The translations under genes and the position numbers were made by a program. A model generated the notes under the pieces. The model saw only the letters and a program-made list of their open reading frames with translations. It searched no databases and was not told the origin of the DNA. This document shows positions 51,998 through 60,823 of a DNA stretch of 64,000 nt, piece by piece. Origin of the DNA: Bog-473 sp963770645 (GTDB lineage: Bacteria; Actinomycetota; Acidimicrobiia; Acidimicrobiales; RAAP-2); the NCBI GenBank assembly GCA_963770645.1, contig CAVYQL010000003.1, positions 2,192,740 to 2,256,739 on the forward strand. The letters run 5' to 3'. Each line of letters starts with the position of its first letter. Position 1 is the stretch's first letter.

Positions 51998-53518
51998 TCA
52001 GTTCCAGGCCAGGTTCTTGATCTCGGTGAAGTCCTCCAACCCGTGCCGCCCCCACTCGCGGCCGAGTCCCGACTGTTTGTAGCCGCCGAACGCGCCGCTC
52101 TGGCCGATCCCCTTGAACTCTGACCCCCAACCGGGGCCCTGACCGCCACCGGGACCGACGTCGGCGAGGGGTTCGGCGCCGACCTTCTGCACGGTCACGA
52201 GGCCGGCGCGGATCTGGCGGGCCACGTTGAAGCCCCGAGAGTCCGACGTCGAAACTACACCCCCTCCGAGCCCGTAAATGGAGTCGTTGGCCAGTCGCAC
52301 GGCGTCCTCGTCCTTGCCTGAGTACGGCACCACCGTGAGCACCGGGCCGAAGATCTCCTCCTGAGCGATGCGGAGGTCATTGGTGCTCACAAAGACGGTC
52401 GGCTCGTAGTAGTAGCCCTTGTCCATCCCTTCAGGACGCTTGCCACCGCAGAGCAGCTCGGCGCCTTGCTCGATGCCGGACGCGACGTAGCCCTCGACGC
52501 GCTCGCGTTGCTGCTCGCGGATCAGCGGGCCGAGCACGGTGCTGTCGTTGCGAGGATCGCCGATCGTGATCATGGGGCGCATCGCCTCGAGCCCTTCTTT
52601 GTAGGCGTCGAGCAGCGACTCAGGAAGCACGAGGCGCGTGTGCAGCACACAGCCCTGGCCGCAGTGCATCAACACCTGCCCGAATCCGACGGAGCGGGCG
52701 TAGTCCTCGCCCACGTCGTCCAGCACCACGGTGGCGCTCTTGCCACCGAGCTCGAGCTGGACCTTCTTCACGGTCCCCGACGCAGACGCCATGATCCGGC
52801 GACCGGTCGCGGTCGACCCCGTGAACGTGACCATGTCGACCATCGGGTTCGATGTCAGCTCGTCTCCCACCTCGCCATGACCCGTGATCACGTTGAGCAC
52901 GCCGGGTGGGATGCCGGCCTCGGCGGCCGCCTCGGCGATCATCATGGCGTCAAGCGGTGTCCACGGATGCGGCTTCAGGACGACGGTGCAGCCGACCGCC
53001 AAGGCCGGAGCCACCTTCACCACGTTGAGCATGAAGGGGAAGTTGAACGGCGTGATGGCGGCGACCACGCCGATCGGCTCGCGCACAATGGCGCTTCCGC
53101 CCAGACCGGTAGGACCGCCCGTCGGAGCGCCGCTCTCGACCCAGGGAAAGGAGTGCTCGACGAGGGCGGCGTTTGAACGGAGCATGCCGATCGATCCGGC
53201 CCCCTGGACCGCATCGGTGAGGAATCCCGTCGAGCCCGTCTCTGCGATGATCAGCTCTCGGAGGTCTCCCGCCCGCTTCTCCAAGATCTCAGCCATGGCC
53301 ACCAGCTTGGCGGCGCGCTCCGATGGCTTGAGGTAGGGCCAGGGGCCCTCGTCGAACGCTCGGCGCGCTGCCTCGACGGCGAGCGCGGCTGACTTGGTCG
53401 TGGCCTCGGGAACGGATCCGATCACCTCCTCGGTGGCCGGATCGAGGACGTCGATTGAGCCGTCAGCCCCCTCTGAGGTCCACTTGCCGTCAATGAACAG
53501 CTCGTAATTCCAGGTCAT
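51998..53518 (-). CDS. Aldehyde dehydrogenase
   Basis: 506 residues from ATG 53518. Glu in L-E-L-G-G-K-S-A and Cys in H-C-G-Q-G-C-V-L; C-terminal F-G-G-Y-K-Q-S-G-L-G-R-E. It has a longer C-terminal region than the ALDH at 1562, with an insert G-P-G-G-G-Q-G-P-G-W. Third gene of the six-gene unit; oxidises the aldehyde from the SDRs to the acid used by the upstream CoA-transferase. Confidence 0.92.
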   Translation of the reverse strand: MTWNYELFIDGKWTSEGADGSIDVLDPATEEVIGSVPEATTKSAALAVEAARRAFDEGPWPYLKPSERAAKLVAMAEILEKRAGDLRELIIAETGSTGFLTDAVQGAGSIGMLRSNAALVEHSFPWVESGAPTGGPTGLGGSAIVREPIGVVAAITPFNFPFMLNVVKVAPALAVGCTVVLKPHPWTPLDAMMIAEAAAEAGIPPGVLNVITGHGEVGDELTSNPMVDMVTFTGSTATGRRIMASASGTVKKVQLELGGKSATVVLDDVGEDYARSVGFGQVLMHCGQGCVLHTRLVLPESLLDAYKEGLEAMRPMITIGDPRNDSTVLGPLIREQQRERVEGYVASGIEQGAELLCGGKRPEGMDKGYYYEPTVFVSTNDLRIAQEEIFGPVLTVVPYSGKDEDAVRLANDSIYGLGGGVVSTSDSRGFNVARQIRAGLVTVQKVGAEPLADVGPGGGQGPGWGSEFKGIGQSGAFGGYKQSGLGREWGRHGLEDFTEIKNLAWN

Positions 53519-53558
53519 CGCGTCGTCTCCGTCCTTCGCTCCATGATCTCCGGCCTTC

Positions 53559-54764
53559 TCAACCCAGCGCGCCGGACTGGCGCAACTCTGTGATGGCGTC
53601 CCAGTCGCGCCCGAGTTCGAGGAGGATCTCTTCGGTGTGCTGCCCGAGCTCAGGTGCAGGAGCGGCGGGCACCGACGACACGCCGCCGAACTGCATTGGC
53701 GGCGCGGGAAGCCGGAAGGTGGCGCCGTCGTGCGCGACGACTTCGGGCAGGTACCCATTTGCCTCGACCTGCACGTGCTCGTGTACCTCGGCGGGCGTGA
53801 GCGCCGGCGACCAGACGCCAGTGAAATCGGCCAGCTGCTTGCGCCAGTGCTCCAGCGACTCGCTCACGAACGTCCGCTCGAGCTCACTGACACACGCCTC
53901 AGCGTTCTGGGCGCGGACCACCATGTCGGCAAAGCGCTCGTCGGAGACCAGCTCGGGCCGGCCGATGGCATCGCAGAGTTCGGCCCAGAACCGGTCGGCT
54001 TGCAGGCAGACCAGATACAGCCACCGGCCGTCCGACGTCGGGTAGCTGTTCGTCAGCGGGTTCGGAGCGCGGGTCCGATCCATGGCCGGCATCGATCCCA
54101 CGAACGGGCCCGCCATGATGTCAGGGCTCAGCGTCCAGATGCCGACTCCAAGGAGCGACACATCGACTTCGGTGGGAACACCGGTCCGCTCCCGTTGGAA
54201 CAGAGCCGTGCCGATCGCGCCGGCAATCGTGTTCGCTCCTTGGAGGTCGAAGAACGCCGCCGGCTGGAACATCGGCTCCTGGCCGGGCCTCGTCATTTTG
54301 GACGCCATGCCCGCCGAGGCCCATCCGGCGGCGAGGTCGAACCCGCCGGTGTCCTTCATCGGGCCCCGCGCGCCCCACCCGTGGCCGCATGTGTAGATGA
54401 TCTGGGGGTTGGCTCGCCGCAGGTCATCCAACTCGATCCGGAGCCTCTTGCGAACAGCAGGAAGGTAGCTGGTGAGGAAGACGTCCGCTGTGATCGCCAA
54501 TTCGAGGAGCAGGTCGTGACCTTGCTCAGTGGCCAGGTCGATGGTCATCCCCCGCTTGCCGCGGTTGGGGATCTCCACGAACGGATTGGGCCCGGAGCCG
54601 TCAGCTCGCCCGAGCAAGTTCATCAATCCGCGCTGGGGGTCGCCGTTGGGCGGTTCGACCTTGATCACGTCGGCACCGAGATCGGCCATGGCCGCTCCGG
54701 CTGCCGGCACAAAGGTCCACGACGCAACCTCGAGCACCCGGACGCCGTCGAAGGGACCGGTCAT
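53559..54764 (-). CDS. CaiB/BaiF CoA-transferase
   Basis: 401 residues, standard class III length. F-D-G-V-R-V-L-E-V-A-S-W-T-F-V-P, G-A-D-V-I-K-V-E-P-P-N-G-D, N-R-G-K-R-G-M-T-I-D-L and K-D-T-G-G-F-D-L-A-A are present; the Asp in the last motif matches the catalytic position. Its ATG overlaps the stop of the amidohydrolase gene (ATGA). Should activate the acid formed by the pathway by CoA transfer. Confidence 0.92.
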   Translation of the reverse strand: MTGPFDGVRVLEVASWTFVPAAGAAMADLGADVIKVEPPNGDPQRGLMNLLGRADGSGPNPFVEIPNRGKRGMTIDLATEQGHDLLLELAITADVFLTSYLPAVRKRLRIELDDLRRANPQIIYTCGHGWGARGPMKDTGGFDLAAGWASAGMASKMTRPGQEPMFQPAAFFDLQGANTIAGAIGTALFQRERTGVPTEVDVSLLGVGIWTLSPDIMAGPFVGSMPAMDRTRAPNPLTNSYPTSDGRWLYLVCLQADRFWAELCDAIGRPELVSDERFADMVVRAQNAEACVSELERTFVSESLEHWRKQLADFTGVWSPALTPAEVHEHVQVEANGYLPEVVAHDGATFRLPAPPMQFGGVSSVPAAPAPELGQHTEEILLELGRDWDAITELRQSGALG

Positions 54765-55903
54765 GAATGCGTTCCGGCCAGGCGCGCAAAATTGAAGACC
54801 CGGCGGGCGTTGTCCTCCGCGATCTTGCGGGCTTCGTCGTCAGCGACGTTGTACAGGACGTCGGCCAGCTTCTTCCGAGACGCGGGGAAGTTGCTGTCAC
54901 TGTGGGGATAGTCACCCTCGAACATGATGTTGTCTGTTCCGATCAATTCTCGCTCCTCGATCCCGGCGTTGTCGGCGATGAAGCACCCGAACATATGCGC
55001 TCGGAACAGGTCGGAGGGTCGAACGTCGGGATTGACGCCCGTGTACCAGCGGTGGCGCTCCCACGTGTAGTCAATCCGTTCGAGGACGTAGGGAATCCAC
55101 CCGATGCCCCCCTCTGAAAGTGCGACCCGCAGACGCGGGAACTTATGGAACACCGGCGACAACAACAGGTCGACCGTCGTGGATTGCGAGTTCATCCCGA
55201 ACAGAGCGATGGCGACTGCGAAGTTGGCATCGGGCGCAGTCGCCGGGGCACCGCCGGTGCCGAAATGCAGGCACAGCGGCATGTCGGCCGCCTGGGCCGC
55301 GGCGAGGAACGGATCCCAGTGATCGCTGTGGTACGACGGCAGGCCGAGGCGGTGTGGTGCCTCGGTGAAGGTGATCGACTTGGCGCCCTTGGCCGCAGTG
55401 CGTTCGACTTCGGCCACTGATGCCACCACGTCCCAGAACGGGACCATGACCATCGGAATGAAACGGTCCGGTGCGGCAGCGCACCACTCGTCGAGGATGA
55501 AGTCGTTCCACGCCACGACGCACGCTGCCGCGAGCTCCTTGTCCTCTGCGGCGAAGAACGTCCCTCCGGCGAAACCGGGGAAGGACGGAAAGCACATCTG
55601 CGTGTGGACCCCGTCGAGGTCCATGTCGGTCAAGCGGGCCGAGACGTCGTAGCAACCGGGGAGCATTTCGTCGAAGCGGACGGGGTCGACGCCGAAGTCC
55701 TTGGGATGCTTTCCGGCCACGGCATTGAGCCCGATGGTGGGGATCGTCCCGCCCTCGAAGCTCCAGGCCTGTTGTCCGCCATCGAGCTCGACGATGCGTG
55801 GTCCGGCCTCGAGGTGCTTCGCCGGCAGACGATCGAGCCACACCCGCTCGTGCTCGATCACATGGTCATCGACCGAGATCAACTGGACATCGTCAGCCAG
55901 CAT
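54761..55903 (-). CDS. Amidohydrolase-2 family metal-dependent hydrolase
   Basis: 380 residues. S-V-D-D-H-V-I-E at the start supplies metal ligands, then H-F-G-T-G-G, L-R-V-A-L-S-E-G-G-I-G-W-I-P and F-E-G-D-Y-P-H-S-D-S; the last motif replaces the common G-S-D. Distantly related to the gene at 35052. It is the first gene of the six-gene operon. Family members hydrolyse or decarboxylate ring compounds, so it may act on a ring-cleavage intermediate. Confidence 0.87.
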   Translation of the reverse strand: MLADDVQLISVDDHVIEHERVWLDRLPAKHLEAGPRIVELDGGQQAWSFEGGTIPTIGLNAVAGKHPKDFGVDPVRFDEMLPGCYDVSARLTDMDLDGVHTQMCFPSFPGFAGGTFFAAEDKELAAACVVAWNDFILDEWCAAAPDRFIPMVMVPFWDVVASVAEVERTAAKGAKSITFTEAPHRLGLPSYHSDHWDPFLAAAQAADMPLCLHFGTGGAPATAPDANFAVAIALFGMNSQSTTVDLLLSPVFHKFPRLRVALSEGGIGWIPYVLERIDYTWERHRWYTGVNPDVRPSDLFRAHMFGCFIADNAGIEERELIGTDNIMFEGDYPHSDSNFPASRKKLADVLYNVADDEARKIAEDNARRVFNFARLAGTHS

Positions 55904-55940
55904 GCCGGGCCCCCGGAACAGCGATCCTTTGAAAACCTAG

Positions 55941-55954
55941 AATCGTCAGACTCT
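55941..55954 (-). promoter_or_regulatory. Degenerate copy of the shared element
   Basis: AGAGTCTGACGATT upstream of the six-gene operon, preceded by TTGACA. It keeps AGAGT and ATT but not the core, so it is only a candidate. Confidence 0.3.
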
Positions 55955-56010
55955 GTCAATCTACGCCGGGGCCGTTGATCCTGACAAGGGGGTCTTACGG
56001 ATGTCGCCTC

Positions 56011-56625
56011 TCAGGGCGACCCGCGGCGCCTCCTGCGGGTGAGGTCAGGGACGGCCGTCTCGGCCGCGTCGAGGATCTGCGGAAGGTTGAGCCTGGACCG
56101 GCCCCACAGCTCGATCACCGCCATCTCTATCCCCACCACCAAGCCGGCGAGAAGGCGCGGATCAGGATCGTCCGAACCGCGGGTTTCCATCGACTTGGCG
56201 CAATAGTCAGTGACAGCCTCAGTGAGGTCATGGACGCGCTCGCCACGGACGCGTGCATGAATCTCTGGAGCACCCTCGGCGGCCCGTCGCCAGAGCGTGA
56301 GCAGGCGGACATCTTGGGGGCTTTCGAGAGAGTGTTCGCGGATGAGTTGCCAGACCCTCTGGAGAGGATTCGGGCCGGGTTCGAGCTCGCCGATCGAATC
56401 GACCAGCGCCTGAGCGCCACGCCGAGTGAAACCCAGGAGAAAGTCCTCCTTCGAGGGAAAATAGCGAAAGAGCGTTCGAGCAGATACTCCGGCGGCTTCG
56501 GCGATGTCGTCGACCGTCACCTCCCGGTATCCTCGCTCGGCAAACAGACGCCAAGCGATCTGCTCGTATTTCGCCTCGAGCGCGCTCCGTCGCCTGCTCC
56601 ATCCGGACTCCTCGACGCTGCTCAC
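56011..56625 (-). CDS. TetR family regulator
   Basis: 204 residues from GTG 56625. HTH region E-V-T-V-D-D-I-A-E-A-A-G-V-S-A-R-T-L-F-R-Y-F-P-S-K-E-D-F is a standard TetR type. The C-terminal half has R-R-A-A-E-G-A-P-E-I-H-A-R-V-R and is typical of fatty-acid-related TetR proteins. The frame is open to 56742, but no better start exists. Divergent from a CoA-transferase gene and upstream of the six-gene operon; either could be its target. Confidence 0.9.
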   Translation of the reverse strand: MSSVEESGWSRRRSALEAKYEQIAWRLFAERGYREVTVDDIAEAAGVSARTLFRYFPSKEDFLLGFTRRGAQALVDSIGELEPGPNPLQRVWQLIREHSLESPQDVRLLTLWRRAAEGAPEIHARVRGERVHDLTEAVTDYCAKSMETRGSDDPDPRLLAGLVVGIEMAVIELWGRSRLNLPQILDAAETAVPDLTRRRRRGSP

Positions 56626-56689
56626 CAAAGCGATTGTCGCGCAGGCGACGCCGGCCCTTTGGAGCCACGAGGGGTCATCGCTTCCTTCC

Positions 56690-56704
56690 AATTCAGTACA
56701 CTCT
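56690..56704 (-). promoter_or_regulatory. Copy of the shared element between TetR and CoA-transferase
   Basis: AGAGTGTACTGAATT on the minus strand, close to the full consensus. GTGTAC keeps the GT-N2-AC core. Confidence 0.6.
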
Positions 56705-56806
56705 GTTTGCCGGTATCGAGCTCCGGTTTGGCGCGCCCCCAATGCTTCAGCGATGCTGCATCAGATCACCACGGCCTGGAACAGGCGCGAAGGGGAGGAG
56801 TCCGCG

Positions 56807-58033
56807 TTGCCAGAGATCATGAACGGTGTCCGCATCCTCGAGGTTGCCGAGCACACCTTCGTCCCGGCCGCCTCGGCGATCCTGGCGGATTGGGGGGCGG
56901 AGGTCATCAAGATCGAGCACCCCGAGCGCGGCGACGCCATGCGCGGCCTGGCCTCGAGTGGCGTCATGCCCAACATGGGCAACGTGCACGTGCTGCTCGA
57001 GCACTCCAACCGGGGCAAGAAGAGCATCGGCATCGACGTCAGCACGGAGCAGGGCCTCGACCTCATTTACCGACTTGCCGCAACGTCGGACGTCTTCTTG
57101 ACCAACAAGCTCCCGTCGGTGCGCAAGAAGCTGCGCATCGAGCTCGAGGACATCAAGAAGCACAACCCCAACATCATCTACGTGGCCGGGACGGGCGGCG
57201 GCGAGCGCGGTCCAGAGGCGGACCGGGGCGGCTATGACTTCTTGAGCTACTGGTGCCGGGCCGGCAGTGCCATGGGCACCACGCCGACTGACGTCGACTA
57301 CCTGGCCGGTCAGCCCGGCCCGGGCTACGGCGATTCGATCGGCGGGATGACGATCGCCGGCGGGATCATGGGCGCGCTCTTCCACCGCGAGCGCACCGGC
57401 GAGGCGCTGCCCCTCGACGTGTCACTGCTCGGTGTCGGCATGTGGTCCATGAGCCCGGCCGTCGCGCTCTCGCTCCAGCTGAACATGCCGTGGCGTCCCG
57501 GCCCGAGCCGCGGCGGCGGCATGGGGCCGGCCAACCCGCTGGTCGGCACGTATCGGACCGAAGACGGGCGATTCCTCGCGTTCTCGTGCCTGCAGGGCTT
57601 CAAGTACTGGCCCTCGGCCTGCCGATCGGTGGGTCGCGAGGACCTCATCACGGACGAGCGCTTCAACTCGCACGAGCAGCTGGCGGCCAACGCGGGCGCG
57701 GCGCGCGAGATCCTCAAGGAGATCTTCGCCTCGGCCCCGCTGGGCGAGTGGAAGGTCCGCTTGGACTCGTTCGAGGGCCAGTGGTCCGTCGCGCAAGACA
57801 GCCTCGAGCTGACCACGGATCCCCAGGTCCTGGCGAACGGACTGCTCGGTGAGACCGCCACCGCCGACGGCACGCCGTTCACACTCGTCACGACTCCGGT
57901 GCAGTTCGCCGGCGAGCCGTCCCCGCCCAAGCGGGCGCCCGAGTTCAACGAGCACTGCGACGAGATCCTCGCCCTCATCGACCTGAACGAAGACGAGATG
58001 ATGGAGCTCAAGGTGGCGGGGGTCGTCGCCTGA
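56807..58033 (+). CDS. CaiB/BaiF CoA-transferase
   Basis: 408 residues from TTG 56807, which has GGGGAGGA six bases upstream; ATG 56819 is the alternative. N-G-V-R-I-L-E-V-A-E-H-T-F-V-P, A-E-V-I-K-I-E-H-P-E-R-G-D, N-R-G-K-K-S-I-G-I-D-V, and D-R-G-G-Y-D-F-L-S-Y are the family motifs. Close in layout to the enzyme at 53559, so the two probably act on related acids. Followed at once by an isochorismatase-fold gene. Confidence 0.92.
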   Translation: MPEIMNGVRILEVAEHTFVPAASAILADWGAEVIKIEHPERGDAMRGLASSGVMPNMGNVHVLLEHSNRGKKSIGIDVSTEQGLDLIYRLAATSDVFLTNKLPSVRKKLRIELEDIKKHNPNIIYVAGTGGGERGPEADRGGYDFLSYWCRAGSAMGTTPTDVDYLAGQPGPGYGDSIGGMTIAGGIMGALFHRERTGEALPLDVSLLGVGMWSMSPAVALSLQLNMPWRPGPSRGGGMGPANPLVGTYRTEDGRFLAFSCLQGFKYWPSACRSVGREDLITDERFNSHEQLAANAGAAREILKEIFASAPLGEWKVRLDSFEGQWSVAQDSLELTTDPQVLANGLLGETATADGTPFTLVTTPVQFAGEPSPPKRAPEFNEHCDEILALIDLNEDEMMELKVAGVVA

Positions 58034-58626
58034 CCGAGCCCCGCACCACCGCGCTGCTCTTCATCGAGTGCCAGCGCGGAGTCGTTGGCGACCGTTCGGT
58101 GCTCCCGGCCCTGGCCGACGCCGCGCAGCCGGCGCTTGCTGCCATGGGCCGCCTCGCTGCCGGGGCACGTGGCGCCGGCGTGCAAGTGGTGCACCTGACC
58201 TACCTGCCGTTGGCCGAGGGGCGCTCGACCAGCCGGCGCTCGCCGCTCATGCAGGCGACGGCGTCGACGGCGAACTGGCGCGACGACGATCCCGCGCTCG
58301 AGGTGGTGCCCGAGATCGGGGTGGAGCCCGGCGATCTCGTGCTGCCGCGCCACCAGGGCATCTCGCCGGTCCACCGCACCGAAGTGCTGGCGGTCCTGCG
58401 CAACATGGGCATGGACGAGCTCGTGGTGGCCGGTGTCTCGACGAACCTCGCCATCCCTCTCACCGCGGCGGGCGCCGCCGACGAGGGGTTCGCCGTCACC
58501 ATCCCGACCGACGCCTCAGTGGGCACGCCGGCCAAGCATCACGAGTCCATGCTCCGCCACAGCCTCGCCTTCGTGGCGCGACTCGCGACCACCGACGACC
58601 TGCTGGCCGAATGGGGCGCTGCCTGA
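58030..58626 (+). CDS. Isochorismatase-fold protein with altered catalytic residues
   Basis: About 198 residues. The conserved N-terminal motif A-L-L-F-I-E-C-Q-R-G-V-V-G lies before any ATG, GTG or TTG, so translation probably starts at CTG 58030, overlapping the CoA-transferase stop (CTGA). In active family members the triad is Asp-Lys-Cys. Here the Asp is Glu (I-E-C-Q), the Lys region reads V-L-P-R-H-Q-G, and the Cys position reads A-G-V-S-T-N-L-A-I-P. A subfamily with S-T-N-x-A-I-P exists, so this may be normal for it, but classical hydrolase chemistry is doubtful. Confidence 0.75.
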   Translation: MTEPRTTALLFIECQRGVVGDRSVLPALADAAQPALAAMGRLAAGARGAGVQVVHLTYLPLAEGRSTSRRSPLMQATASTANWRDDDPALEVVPEIGVEPGDLVLPRHQGISPVHRTEVLAVLRNMGMDELVVAGVSTNLAIPLTAAGAADEGFAVTIPTDASVGTPAKHHESMLRHSLAFVARLATTDDLLAEWGAA

Positions 58627-58653
58627 TCGCTCAGGCAAGCGGCGGATGATTGC

Positions 58654-60126
58654 TCAGCCGGGCCAGGCGATGGCCTTGGTCTCGAGGTACTGCTCGAGAC
58701 CCTCGATGCCGCACTGCCGGCCGATCCCGCTGTCCTTGTAGCCCCCGTACGGCGAGTCGGCGCCGTACCAGAGGCCGCCGTTGACTCCGATGGAGCCGGT
58801 ACGGATACGCCGGGCGATAGCGGTGGCGCGCTCCTCTGACGCGGAGACCACGCCGCCCGAGAGGCCGTAGTGGCTGTCGTTGGCGATGCGCACGGCGTCG
58901 TCGTCGTCCTCGTAGGGGATCACGCACAGGACCGGTCCGAAGATCTCCTCCTGGGCGATGGCCATGGAGTTGTCGACGTCGACGAAGAGCGTCGGTTCCA
59001 CGAAGTATCCCTTGGGTAGGTGCGAGGGGCGGCCGCCGCCGACGACCAGCTTGGCCCCTTCCTCCTGCCCCTTGTCGATGTAGCCGAGCACGCGGTCGCG
59101 CTGTTTGGCACTCACCACCGGCCCCATGACGACGGCGTCGCTCGAGGGATCGCCGTAGGGCACGGCGGCCATGCCGGCGCTGATGAGCTCGACGCCCTCG
59201 TCGTAGCGCGAGCGCGGCAGCAGGAGCCTCGTCTGCATGGCGCAGCCCTGGCCCGCGTGCACGCACACCATGGAGGCCATCGGGACAGTCGAGGGGAAGT
59301 CGGCGTCGTCGCACACGATCATGGCGGACTTGCCGCCGAGCTCGAGGAAGACGCGCTTGAGCGTGGCGGCGCCCTTCTCCATGATGCGCTTGCCGGTGGC
59401 GGTCGACCCGGTGAACGAAATCAGGTCCACCTTGGGCGACAACGTCAGCTCCTCACCGACGAGGTGATCGGCCGAGGTCACCACGTTGACCACGCCGGCG
59501 GGGATGTCGGTCTTCTCGGCGATCAGGCGGCCCAACCGGGTCGCGTTCCAGGGCGTGTCGGGTGCGGGCTTGATGATGGTGGTGTTGCCGGTGGCCAGGA
59601 TCGGGCCCAACTTGTTCAGCGTGACCTCGACGGGGTAGTTCCACGGGATGATGGAGCCGATCACCCCCATCGGCTCCTTGATCACGCCGCGGCGGCTCGC
59701 CATACCCATCATTTCTGTGTTCGGGAGCGAGCGCTCCCACTCGAACTCCTCGATCATCTTGGTGGGCCAACCGAGGGCCTCGTCGATGGGCCAGTCGATC
59801 TGCGCCGCGAAGGTCATCATGCGCGGCGTCCCGACCTCGGCGATCACCTCTTCCCGGTACTCCTCGCGCTCGGACTCCAGCGCCGCCTGCAGCTGCTCGA
59901 GACAGCGCTTGCGCAGGGCGCGGTTCGTCGACCAGTCGGTCTCGTCGAAGGCTCGGCGGGCGGCGTCGATGGCACGGCGCATGTCGTCGGCGGACGCATC
60001 GGCCACCTGTCCGAGCACCTCTTCGGTGGCGGGGTTGATGTTGTCGAAGCGCTTGCCCGACGCCGCTTCGACGAGCTCACCGTCAATGAGCATGCGGACT
60101 TCACCGTTTCCGGCCTGGCTGGACAT
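58654..60126 (-). CDS. Aldehyde dehydrogenase
   Basis: 490 residues. Glu in L-E-L-G-G-K-S-A, Cys in A-G-Q-G-C-A-M-Q, and P-Y-G-G-Y-K-D-S-G-I-G-R-Q near the end. Single transcription unit, converging with the isochorismatase-fold gene. ATG start preceded by GAAAGGGGT. Third ALDH of the window; its closest likeness here is the enzyme at 51998. Substrate unknown. Confidence 0.92.
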   Translation of the reverse strand: MSSQAGNGEVRMLIDGELVEAASGKRFDNINPATEEVLGQVADASADDMRRAIDAARRAFDETDWSTNRALRKRCLEQLQAALESEREEYREEVIAEVGTPRMMTFAAQIDWPIDEALGWPTKMIEEFEWERSLPNTEMMGMASRRGVIKEPMGVIGSIIPWNYPVEVTLNKLGPILATGNTTIIKPAPDTPWNATRLGRLIAEKTDIPAGVVNVVTSADHLVGEELTLSPKVDLISFTGSTATGKRIMEKGAATLKRVFLELGGKSAMIVCDDADFPSTVPMASMVCVHAGQGCAMQTRLLLPRSRYDEGVELISAGMAAVPYGDPSSDAVVMGPVVSAKQRDRVLGYIDKGQEEGAKLVVGGGRPSHLPKGYFVEPTLFVDVDNSMAIAQEEIFGPVLCVIPYEDDDDAVRIANDSHYGLSGGVVSASEERATAIARRIRTGSIGVNGGLWYGADSPYGGYKDSGIGRQCGIEGLEQYLETKAIAWPG

Positions 60127-60260
60127 GCGTCGACCCCTTTCGGATCTCCGAGGATTACTGCGAACTTCCCCGCCGCGGCGAGGCTACGTTTCGCCGGCGA
60201 GACCGGTCAAGGCAGCCTCCGTGCGCCGACGCACGGCCGGCGTGGGACCGGTGCGCGACC

Positions 60261-60306
60261 GGCGCGCGACGTCCTCGCGGCCCGGCGCGCGACGCCCTCG
60301 CGGCCC
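60261..60306. repeat. Two 23-bp direct repeats in the ALDH-YCII intergenic region
   Basis: GGCGCGCGACGYCCTCGCGG-CCC twice in a row, one mismatch. The 291-bp intergenic region otherwise shows very GC-rich sequence on the left and the YCII promoter on the right. Confidence 0.75.
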
Positions 60307-60331
60307 GCCGCGCGGAGAAATTCGCCGGTCG

Positions 60332-60358
60332 TGTCGATTCTGCGTGTGCCCGTTCGAC
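60332..60358 (+). promoter_or_regulatory. Predicted ECF42-type promoter
   Basis: TGTCGA (60332-60337), 17-base spacer, CGAC (60355-60358). As I recall, ECF42 sigma factors recognise TGTCGA at -35 and a CGA-containing -10. It lies 60 bases before the YCII gene, whose operon includes the sigma factor, so positive autoregulation is expected. Confidence 0.6.
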
Positions 60359-60417
60359 GCTCTGTCACAGTGGAGCGAAAGCCGCCTCACACAGCAAAAG
60401 ACCACAAGGAGCACATC

Positions 60418-60759
60418 ATGCGATTCCTCGGATACACCCTTGCCAACGAGGCAGAGCAGCCGGCCGAACTGCCGTCACCCGAGCTCTACGAGAGGATGGG
60501 TCAGTTCGTCGAAGAGGCGACGAAGGCAGGCGTGATCGTCGCCACCGGCGGGATCGCCCCCACCTCCGAAGGGTCCCTCATCACCCTCAAGAACGGCGAG
60601 TTCAGCGTGCTCGACGGCCCGTTCACCGAGGCGAAGGAGCTGGTCGGGGGCTGGGCGCTGCTCGAGTGCCGCGATCTCCCCGAGGCCGTCGAGTGGTCGA
60701 AGCGGTTCCTCGGCGTGCTCGGTGAGGGTGAGGTGCGCGTACGACCCGTGTCCGGCTGA
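60418..60759 (+). CDS. YCII-related DGPF-domain protein
   Basis: 113 residues from ATG 60418 with AAGGAG upstream. A ferredoxin-like dimeric fold with the D-G-P-F-T-E-A-K-E-L-V-G-G motif that names the family. DGPF proteins are consistently encoded beside ECF42 sigma factors; their biochemical role is not established, though they may act in the same signalling path. Sigma gene follows 64 bases later. Confidence 0.92.
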   Translation: MRFLGYTLANEAEQPAELPSPELYERMGQFVEEATKAGVIVATGGIAPTSEGSLITLKNGEFSVLDGPFTEAKELVGGWALLECRDLPEAVEWSKRFLGVLGEGEVRVRPVSG

Positions 60760-60823
60760 CCGGCCCGACGTCACGACGTGGGCTCGCGCCGGCGACCTCA
60801 GGCGTGGTGGTTGAATCGGTGGC

